A DNA stretch of 64,000 bases from Acidobacteriota bacterium. GTDB lineage: Bacteria > Acidobacteriota > Terriglobia > Terriglobales > Acidobacteriaceae. Below the pieces are notes generated by a model that saw only the letters and a list, made by a program, of their open reading frames with translations, was not told the origin of the DNA and ran no database searches. The translations under genes were made by a program, and so were the position numbers. The DNA lies in assembly GCA_023410055.1 (NCBI GenBank), contig JAEYQK010000066.1:1-64000 (forward strand), written 5' to 3'. Numbering within the stretch: the first letter of the stretch is position 1; every line of letters begins with the position of its first letter. Of this stretch, positions 43,128 through 50,429 are shown piece after piece.

Positions 43128-44225
43128 ATGAAGAACATGGGCCTACTCCTTGTCGTTTTCGCTGCAATTGTCGCTGCCGCTCCCCTCATGGCCGCCGCTT
43201 CGTCCATCAACGCGTATTTGTACAATCCAAGCCGCAGCCAGATTGTGCTCGAATATCCGTATAAGCGACCCGCCGACCAGGTCGAACTGAAGCCTACGCT
43301 CGTCTTCCATGGAGACGGGATTGCCGACGGCGCATATCAGCTCTCGTATGCCATTGAGTCGCGCGGCAGGGAATTGTACAGAGGTCAAGTTGCCGTGAAG
43401 GTGGAAAGTGGCCGATTCGACAACGAAATTGAGTTGAAAGAGCAGTTCCCGACCGCCGACCGTGTGTCGTGGCGTCTGGCGGGACCGAATTTACAACCAG
43501 AACAGGGTTTTGCCGCGCTGGCGTGGTCGCACTTCCACGGACGAGTTCACTATAAGAACGGCATGTGGCATTCAACTACCATCGATCTTTTGCCGACGCA
43601 CTTCCGAGCGCCCGGCCGCATCACCGTGCCGGTTGCCGACGACGGAACCTTCGACGCCCTCGTCCCCGCCCGGGTTTACGCCATCGTCAACGTGAATGGT
43701 ACCGGGTACATCTACGACTCCCTTGAACGCTGGGCGTGGAACTACGACCTGACCCGAGATCGCGAAGATGATTACACAGTCGGCAGCACGGAACTCTACT
43801 CTGCACGCGTGTTCGAGGTGCAGGGCGGACCGAACACCATCTTCCTGTTTTTCCGTCCGACGTCTCTCGCGCGCGTCCACCGCTTCGACCTCGATGGCGA
43901 CGGACTGCTTAACGAATCCGAGATGAAAGGCCTACAGGAAGCGACCAAGCGGTCACCAACTGCAATCGGTCCTGAACTCAAGCCCGAAGACGTCGTGGTC
44001 TGGCTCGACGGCACTCCGCTCAAAGTCGCCCGACTCGATCAACTGACCGAGGCTTCCGAAGGTGGCGGCTCGCAAGTCGATTACCTCGTGCAATGTTTCC
44101 TGCCCGAGCGCATCCGGCGCGGCGTCTGGCACCGGCTGAAATTTGAGGTCACCTCCCGGAACGAGTTGCGCGGCCAAATGGTGACCGACTTTGGCCAGAG
44201 CTCAGTCGACTTCTTGTGGCCCTGA
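43128..44225 (+). CDS. Exported protein with an EF-hand-like loop
   Basis: 365 residues from the ATG at 43128, with AAGGAAG upstream and a signal peptide ending near PLMAAAS. It is beta-rich. Near residue 264 there is F-D-L-D-G-D-G-L-L-N-E-S-E-M, which fits the calcium-binding D-x-D-x-D-G-x-hydrophobic-x-x-x-E loop. There is a single loop, as in some bacterial extracellular proteins. No other domain recognised; probably periplasmic. Confidence 0.65.
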   Translation: MKNMGLLLVVFAAIVAAAPLMAAASSINAYLYNPSRSQIVLEYPYKRPADQVELKPTLVFHGDGIADGAYQLSYAIESRGRELYRGQVAVKVESGRFDNEIELKEQFPTADRVSWRLAGPNLQPEQGFAALAWSHFHGRVHYKNGMWHSTTIDLLPTHFRAPGRITVPVADDGTFDALVPARVYAIVNVNGTGYIYDSLERWAWNYDLTRDREDDYTVGSTELYSARVFEVQGGPNTIFLFFRPTSLARVHRFDLDGDGLLNESEMKGLQEATKRSPTAIGPELKPEDVVVWLDGTPLKVARLDQLTEASEGGGSQVDYLVQCFLPERIRRGVWHRLKFEVTSRNELRGQMVTDFGQSSVDFLWP

Positions 44226-44657
44226 GTTGCCAATTGATTGACAAATCGGCAAGGTGAGGACAAGAGCGCACGCTAGTTTTCACTTCGCACAACTTAATTG
44301 CCATGTTGCCAAACTGAATTGAAGTCACTACTTGTCGAACCCTCTCAGTTCCTTCTGGCCTTGCTCGTGTCGCGGAGATCGGGTCAAGCAAACGTTTTCT
44401 GAGGTGGAGCTGATCGCGGCTCCAAGTGCCCAAATCGGCTCGCAACCCTAGATGCTCTTTGGACGATTGCCGTCAACCAAGAGTGGCGTTTTACGTGATT
44501 CACTGACAGCGCAATCTCGCTTGATTTGCCCAGACTGCGGGGGTAAGCTCATTCGGAAATCGTTTTCTTGATTTCGAGTACCGATGCGTTACTTTCTCCC
44601 GGGTAACACGGAGCCTCCGCGTGCCGGGACTAAACCCGCGATGCAGATAGGACAAGC
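44226..44657. other. 432-bp intergenic region upstream of the GH54 gene
   Basis: No plausible protein gene. It probably carries the leader of the GH54 gene. GC-rich hairpin-forming sequence lies at 44608-44645. No sigma-70 promoter was picked with confidence. Confidence 0.4.
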
Positions 44658-47600
44658 ATGAAGACAAAGTTATGCGTTGCAGTAATACTTGCACTGGCGC
44701 TTGTGCTGCTTGGCGCCACAATAATGATGGCACAGCAGGCCTCGGCAGAAACTAACGCTGCTCCGGCTAGACCGCAAGGCCCATGCGACATCTACGCCGC
44801 TGCCGGCGCACCCTGTGTGGCCGCCCACAGCACCACACGCGCGCTGTACGCCTCCTATAACGGCCCACTCTATCAGGTACTGCGCCAGTCCGACGGCAAG
44901 ACTCTCGACATCGGCGTCGTGCAGCCTTCAGCCTCGCCGGTTCCCGATGCCGGTGGCTACGCCAACGCCCCGGCGCAAGACGCATTCTGCGCCAACACCT
45001 ATTGCTTCATCGCCAAAATCTACGACCAATCTCCCAAACACAATGACCTGATTCAGGCGCCGCGCGGAGCATTCAGCGGTCCGGCTATGGGTGGATTCAA
45101 TAATCTCCCGGTTGCCGACATGGCACCGGTCACGATCATGGGCCACAAGGCTTACGGCGTCTTCATCGCTCCCGGCATGGGGCTCCGCCAGAACGACGCG
45201 AAAGGCACTGCGGTCGACGATCAAGCCGAAGGCCAGTACTGGGTCATCAACGGCCACCACTTCAATAACGGCTGCTGCTTCGACTACGGTAACGCTGAGA
45301 TCGACAGTCGTGACGACGACAACGGCACGATGGAAACCACCTACTACGGCAACGCAACACCGTGGTATCACGGCAACCCGCCGGGACCGTGGATTATGAC
45401 CGACCAGGAGAACAACCTCGTCGGCTGCGTCAACGCCGATGGATCGAAGCTTTGCAAAGACCTGCCGAACATCACCTGGCGCTTCGTAACCGCCATGGCA
45501 AAAGGCGAACCGCACCACTGGACATCTATGGGCGGCGACGCGCAGAAGGGTCCGCTGCAAGTCATGTTCGACGGCCCGCGTGTCGACCACACTTATGACC
45601 CCATGCGCAAGCAGGGAGCAATCCTGCTCGGCAACGGCGGCGACAACAGCGTCGGCTCGCAGGGCACCTTCTACGAAGGCGCAATGACCGCCGCAGGAAC
45701 ATTCCCCTCCGACGCAACTGATCAACTGATTCAGGCGAATGTCGTGGCCGCAAAGTATGACGTGCCCCGAGTGACCGTAGTACCCGCCTCAGCGAAAGCG
45801 ACCCCGCCGGGACTTCAAACGTTCACACCGGGTTCCGCGCAGGAAACCACCGTTACCTTCACCAATACCACCGGGGCACCAGCAACCGGCGTTAAGCTGA
45901 GCGTGTCCGTACCGAAGCAGTGGAAAGCCGTGGCGGCTGGCAAGGCCGCAGTGACGATCGCCGAACCCGTAGCGCCAGGCGCCACGGTCAGCGCGACCTT
46001 CAAAGTCACCTCCGGCCCCGCCGCTTTCAACGGCGACATCATCGGTAACGCCTCTTGGACAAATCAAGCCACCGGCAAGACGCAAACTGAAACTGCAGTC
46101 GAGAAGGTTCGCAACGTCAGCCCAATCAAGATCAACGAATTCCGCGTGAGCGCCGAATCAACCGTCAACACGACGGATTCGTTTATCGAGTTGTACAACG
46201 CCGGCACTCGCCCCGTTGATCTCTCCAACTGGACGCTGACGCAGCACGGCACCGAACAGCCGATCTTCTCCTCCGTCAAAGTTCCTGCCGGGACAAAGCT
46301 CGCGCCTCGCGGCTTCTATCTGCTCGGCCTGTCCAACTCCGGGCTGGTCATTCCCGCTCGCGCGGGCGACAACACCATCCACGTGAGAAACGCTAGCGGC
46401 ATGACGGTCGGCGACACGGTTGAAATCGACACCGGCGCCAGCGTCGAGCTTCGCAAAATCGCCAGTATCGGATCGGCAGCAAGCAATGCCACGACGCTGT
46501 GGCAACCGCTCCCTGACGGTCCGGTGATCACGATCCCTGTCGGCTCCACTAACGTGCCCGTTACAAGCGTGGCCGGATTCAAAGTCGGCGAAAAGATCGG
46601 CATCGGCTACGGCGCTACTTATCCCGCCGTCGCACGAGACACCGAGAAGTACGAAGTTGTAACCGTCACCGCAGTCGGCAAGCAGGGTACCCAGAGCTAC
46701 CTCGGCGTCGACGCGCCTGTTGGTTCTACCAACATCAAGGTGCTGTCTGTCGCCAATATCTCTGCCGGTGACAAAATCCGGCTCGACATCGATACGCCGG
46801 GCCACGGCGTCGAGACCGTCACGGTCACGAAAGTCGGTACGCAGGCGAGCCGCACGGCGCTGTCAGCCGATGCTGCAGTCGGTGCGACCAACATCAAAGT
46901 CCGCGGCGCTTTCGGGCCGCCACGCGCTGGAGCCGCTGCACCAGCGATTCCGTTCACCGTGGGCGACAGGATGACAATCGGCACGCCCGCCAATCTGGAA
47001 CTCGTAACGATCACCGCCGTCGGCACGGCTGGTCCAAACGGCACCGGTGTCGACTTCACCCCGGCACTCGGCAAGCCGCATAAGTCACGCGAAGACGTTG
47101 TGGCACACGGAACGGGCCTCGACCTGGCCGCCCCGTTGAAGTTCAACCACGCAGCGAACCTTCCCTTTGCTGCTCAAGGTACCGGGATCACCTTCCAACC
47201 GGCGACGGCCTTTGCGCATTCCAGCAATGAGCCTGTTCAGCCGCTCGGAACCGGCATCACGCTCGACAAACCTCTCGCCAAGGAACACGCGATCAATGCC
47301 GTTGTGCGCGACGTTGCTGTAAAAACCGCAGGCTATCAAGGGACTCCGGCTCCGAATCAATGGTTCGGTGGTCCGGCTCTCTCGAACAACGCCGGAAACA
47401 TCGTTCTGCGTGACGCCGCTGGCATGGTCGTCGACAGCCTCAACTATGGACTCCTCGTCGATCCTTGGGCGTCGGAAGGCTACCAAGCTAAGTCTGGAGC
47501 GGAGGAAGGTGGTTGCCGCGTGACTTCGCCTGGCGCCGCCAGCTTCGGATGGCCGCCCATAACTCCCAGCCCGACCAATCGGAGCGCTGGTCGCTTCCCG

Positions 47601-48119
47601 GACGGCATCGATAACGACAGCAACTGCACCGACTTCGTGACTCCTCCGGCCGCCGCCTTGGCGATTGCTTCCGCAGCCGGCACGAACAACATAAAGGTCA
47701 CCACCGTGGCAGGCTTTGAGACCGGTCAGACGATTGTTGTTGATTCGGGCGCAAACCTTGAATCCGCCGTAATCGCGTCCGTAGGCACGCCGGGTGCAAC
47801 AACGAGTACCGCTGCGACTGAAGCAGGCGCCACCGCCATTCCGGTCGGCAACGCCAGGGGATTCAGCGTGGGCCAAACCATCACCATCGGCAGTGATGCC
47901 AACCAGGAAACGGCAGTCGTAGTTGCTATTCCCTGGAGAACTGGGGCGATCACAGTCGACAAGCCACTTACTCATGCGCACGCCGCCGGTACGCAGGTTT
48001 CCGGCAGCGGCATCACTCTACAAACCGCACTGAAGCAGGATCACGTCAGCGGTGTTCAAGTCACTGGCGATCTTCCCACGCCCGGTGCGCCGAACAAGTA
48101 CTATAGGAAGTCTCGCTAG
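44658..48119 (+). CDS. Multi-domain secreted GH54 alpha-L-arabinofuranosidase
   Basis: 1,153 residues. After the signal peptide (to about 30) comes a GH54 catalytic domain (to about 370): C-D-I-Y-A-A-A-G-A-P-C, then G-C-C-F-D-Y-G-N-A-E-I-D-S-R-D with the family's nucleophile Glu, then G-G-D-N-S-V-G-S-Q-G-T-F-Y-E-G with the acid Asp. Next are an NPCBM/NEW3-like Ig domain (about 380-475), a lamin-tail domain (about 490-555, I-N-E-F-R-V-S), and a run of repeats with the consensus G-x-T-N-I-K-V-x-x-V-x-G-F. GH54 enzymes release arabinose from arabinoxylan or arabinan. This one is much longer than fungal forms. Confidence 0.88.
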   Translation: MKTKLCVAVILALALVLLGATIMMAQQASAETNAAPARPQGPCDIYAAAGAPCVAAHSTTRALYASYNGPLYQVLRQSDGKTLDIGVVQPSASPVPDAGGYANAPAQDAFCANTYCFIAKIYDQSPKHNDLIQAPRGAFSGPAMGGFNNLPVADMAPVTIMGHKAYGVFIAPGMGLRQNDAKGTAVDDQAEGQYWVINGHHFNNGCCFDYGNAEIDSRDDDNGTMETTYYGNATPWYHGNPPGPWIMTDQENNLVGCVNADGSKLCKDLPNITWRFVTAMAKGEPHHWTSMGGDAQKGPLQVMFDGPRVDHTYDPMRKQGAILLGNGGDNSVGSQGTFYEGAMTAAGTFPSDATDQLIQANVVAAKYDVPRVTVVPASAKATPPGLQTFTPGSAQETTVTFTNTTGAPATGVKLSVSVPKQWKAVAAGKAAVTIAEPVAPGATVSATFKVTSGPAAFNGDIIGNASWTNQATGKTQTETAVEKVRNVSPIKINEFRVSAESTVNTTDSFIELYNAGTRPVDLSNWTLTQHGTEQPIFSSVKVPAGTKLAPRGFYLLGLSNSGLVIPARAGDNTIHVRNASGMTVGDTVEIDTGASVELRKIASIGSAASNATTLWQPLPDGPVITIPVGSTNVPVTSVAGFKVGEKIGIGYGATYPAVARDTEKYEVVTVTAVGKQGTQSYLGVDAPVGSTNIKVLSVANISAGDKIRLDIDTPGHGVETVTVTKVGTQASRTALSADAAVGATNIKVRGAFGPPRAGAAAPAIPFTVGDRMTIGTPANLELVTITAVGTAGPNGTGVDFTPALGKPHKSREDVVAHGTGLDLAAPLKFNHAANLPFAAQGTGITFQPATAFAHSSNEPVQPLGTGITLDKPLAKEHAINAVVRDVAVKTAGYQGTPAPNQWFGGPALSNNAGNIVLRDAAGMVVDSLNYGLLVDPWASEGYQAKSGAEEGGCRVTSPGAASFGWPPITPSPTNRSAGRFPDGIDNDSNCTDFVTPPAAALAIASAAGTNNIKVTTVAGFETGQTIVVDSGANLESAVIASVGTPGATTSTAATEAGATAIPVGNARGFSVGQTITIGSDANQETAVVVAIPWRTGAITVDKPLTHAHAAGTQVSGSGITLQTALKQDHVSGVQVTGDLPTPGAPNKYYRKSR

Positions 48120-48150
48120 ACTCCCTTAGCACTGCATCACCGAAAACAAA

Positions 48151-48188
48151 ACTGCCCTGGACAACACAGTGTTGTTCAGGGCAGTTTT
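48151..48188. terminator. Bidirectional intrinsic terminator
   Basis: CTGCCCTG ... CAGGGCAG with an inner ACAAC/GTTGT stem. TTTTC follows on the plus strand and AAAAC precedes it, so it serves the GH54 gene and the convergent acetyltransferase operon. Confidence 0.8.
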
Positions 48189-48198
48189 CATTTTGGAT

Positions 48199-48708
48199 CT
48201 AGAGCTTAGGTGTTACGCCGCCGCCGGCACTGGCGGCGTTCTTCTTCGCCCGCCCCGGCTTCTCAAGAAACACCATCTCGAGCACAGGCGAGACCGCCTG
48301 CGTACGAATCGCTACGTAACCAAGTTCTGTGTAAAGTCGCAGATTGCCTTCACTCTTGCTTCCCGTAAACAGCTCATAGCACGCGACGTCAGCAAACTCG
48401 CTTTCCACGGCATTCATCAGCCGCGTGCCAATGCCTTGCCGCTGCATGCGCGGATGAACAATCAACCTTCCAATTTGGCAGCGATCCCCTACTTTGTTTG
48501 CTCGAACCGAACCGACAACCTGACCATCGCACCGCGCGACCAGAATGCAGTGTGATTCGTACTCGGCCAACAGTTCTCCCATCGTCTGTTTCAGCGGAGG
48601 AATATCGTAATCGCCATACAGAGCAGCTTCTTCTCGAAAACAAACGTACTGCAATTTCAGAATTTGCTCTGCATCTGACCGTTGCGCCGGTTCAATAGTC
48701 ACGTTCAT
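48199..48708 (-). CDS. GNAT-family N-acetyltransferase
   Basis: 169 residues from the ATG at 48708. The acetyl-CoA loop is Q-R-Q-G-I-G-T-R-L (Q/R-x-x-G-x-G/A), and the strand V-G-S-V-R-A-N precedes it. Substrate unknown. The start overlaps the stop of the CoA-binding gene by ATGA, so translation is coupled. It ends before the bidirectional terminator at 48151-48188. Confidence 0.88.
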   Translation of the reverse strand: MNVTIEPAQRSDAEQILKLQYVCFREEAALYGDYDIPPLKQTMGELLAEYESHCILVARCDGQVVGSVRANKVGDRCQIGRLIVHPRMQRQGIGTRLMNAVESEFADVACYELFTGSKSEGNLRLYTELGYVAIRTQAVSPVLEMVFLEKPGRAKKNAASAGGGVTPKL

Positions 48709-49193
48709 TTTGGGTACTTTCCGCAGATCTTTAGAATGAGCCCGTGAACACGGTGCGGAAAGCCCGTCTTCGGCAAGAACATGAACGGACACTCGCCCTC
48801 AATGACGTCGATTCCCCGCTCGCGACAAAACGTAACCGCCTCAGGATCGATCGCACCCGCTCCTGCCGCGCGATACATCCAGACCTGCTTCACCCCGGCA
48901 TCGGCGCATTCACGAACAATCGTCTTCGTAGCCGCTGGCGACGTCAGCAATAGAACGGCGCCAACCGCGGGCTCTATCTCTCTCACGCTGGAATAGCAGC
49001 GCCGCCCATCAATCTCCTGCACCGCAGGGTTAACCGGAACAACATCATATTCTCTGCCGACGAATTCTCGGAAGAGCGTGCGTGTAAAGTCTTTCGCTTC
49101 GCGCGACACGCCGACCATGGCGAACCGTCTCTGCGCGAGAAACTGTTCAATCTGTTTGTGCGTGGGTCGCTGAACCGTTACCGTTGCAGCCAT
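48705..49193 (-). CDS. CoA-binding protein (YccU-like)
   Basis: 162 residues from the ATG at 49193, with GAGGAGG seven bases before it. A Rossmann-type CoA-binding domain: M-V-G-V-S-R-E-A-K-D-F near 27, V-V-P-V-N-P, V-L-L-L-T-S-P and W-M-Y-R-A-A-G-A. The end carries a C-P-F-M-F-L-P motif seen in YccU-type proteins. It overlaps the SDR gene stop region by the leader and the acetyltransferase by ATGA. Role in acyl-CoA metabolism is inferred. Confidence 0.85.
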   Translation of the reverse strand: MAATVTVQRPTHKQIEQFLAQRRFAMVGVSREAKDFTRTLFREFVGREYDVVPVNPAVQEIDGRRCYSSVREIEPAVGAVLLLTSPAATKTIVRECADAGVKQVWMYRAAGAGAIDPEAVTFCRERGIDVIEGECPFMFLPKTGFPHRVHGLILKICGKYPK

Positions 49194-49204
49194 AGGACGC
49201 CTCC

Positions 49205-50230
49205 TCACTTGGCTGAGAATTCCTGAACAGCTTGCCTCAAACCTCGTTCATAAACATCGATAAGCTTATCGCACATGGCATCGAATTCCTGATCGACTAC
49301 CTGCCGTTTTGCGTCGGCCTTGAACCAAGCCAACGAACTGCGAATTCCGGCAGCAAAAGGAGTCGTGCAGACAAAGTCCGGCACCAGCGCTTTCACCTTC
49401 AAGTTATCGAAGACGCAACTCACGGACTTATCGCCAGTGAGCGAGCCTTCCTGTTCGGGAGCACAGGCCACAATGAAATCCGACGCGATGTGCACGATCT
49501 TGGCCTTCACTCCGAGTGCATCGGCCACGACGCTGTAATAAGCATCCCACGTTCGAGCTTCGTCCGAAGTGATCTGAAACACCTCACCGATGGCCTTCTG
49601 ATTCCCCATCAGACCGACGATCCCCTTCGCGAAATCGCTGTTATGCGTGATCACCCACAATGACGTACCGTCGCCCGGCACGATCACCTTCTTGCCCTTC
49701 AACATCCGATCGACGACCGACCACGGTTTCTCCCAGCTGTTAACCGCCAGCGGTATTTGCGTGTCGCCGTAAGTCAGCGATGGACGCACAATCGTCACGG
49801 GAAATCCTTCGCGATTCGCGCGCATGAGCCGTTCTTCGCACGCGATCTTGTCGCGGGAGTACTGCCAATGAGGGTTGGCCAGTGGCGTCTTTTCGGTGAT
49901 CACATAGTGCTGCGGCGGCTTCTGGTACGCGCTCGCCGAGCTGATGAAGATGTACTGGCGCGTCTTGCCGCTGAAAACGTCGATGTCGCGCTCGATGTGC
50001 TCAGGCGTGTACGCAACCCAGTCAACGATGCAATCGAACATCTGACCTTCGAGCGCCTTCTTGCAGTTCGCTCGGTCATTGATGTCCGCGCGAATCGTCT
50101 TCGCGCCCGCCGGAACTTCAACGTCATGCTGACCGCGATTCAGCAGAGTCAGTTCAATGCCGCGCTCCAGCGCGAGTCTAGTCGTAGCCGTACTGATGAT
50201 TCCCGTTCCGCCAATGAATAGAACTCTCAT
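49205..50230 (-). CDS. NAD(P)-dependent epimerase/dehydratase, extended SDR
   Basis: 341 residues. Nucleotide site G-G-T-G-I-I-S near 8-14 and active-site Y-S-R-D-K (YxxxK) after S-S-A-S-A-Y. This matches the CSP41/SDR_a-type group of nucleotide-sugar or RNA-associated epimerases. It is the first gene of a three-gene minus-strand operon with the CoA-binding and acetyltransferase genes. Substrate unknown. Confidence 0.88.
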   Translation of the reverse strand: MRVLFIGGTGIISTATTRLALERGIELTLLNRGQHDVEVPAGAKTIRADINDRANCKKALEGQMFDCIVDWVAYTPEHIERDIDVFSGKTRQYIFISSASAYQKPPQHYVITEKTPLANPHWQYSRDKIACEERLMRANREGFPVTIVRPSLTYGDTQIPLAVNSWEKPWSVVDRMLKGKKVIVPGDGTSLWVITHNSDFAKGIVGLMGNQKAIGEVFQITSDEARTWDAYYSVVADALGVKAKIVHIASDFIVACAPEQEGSLTGDKSVSCVFDNLKVKALVPDFVCTTPFAAGIRSSLAWFKADAKRQVVDQEFDAMCDKLIDVYERGLRQAVQEFSAK

Positions 50231-50298
50231 GTAGTTCTTTTATCAGCAAACCGGCGGGCTGTCTTGCTCCTGTATGTGAATTCCTAAGAACGGCAGAG

Positions 50299-50429
50299 GT
50301 GCCGCACTCTTCCCGCAGGGAGGGTGCGAATGACTCCTTACCTCGTCGCCTGCTCCAGCCGGGTGCCGCACCCTTCCCGAAGGGAGGGTGCGAATCACTT
50401 GAAACCCTACCTTGTCGCCTGCTCCAGCA
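50299..50429. repeat. Tandem duplication that includes the 3' end of the oxidase gene
   Basis: Two units of about 62-68 bp start GGTGCCGCAC and end in CGCCTGCTCCAGC. The second unit's last 23 bases are the true 3' end of the gene at 50407; the first unit copies that coding tail. Each unit has a CACCCT-AGGGTG type hairpin. Confidence 0.7.
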
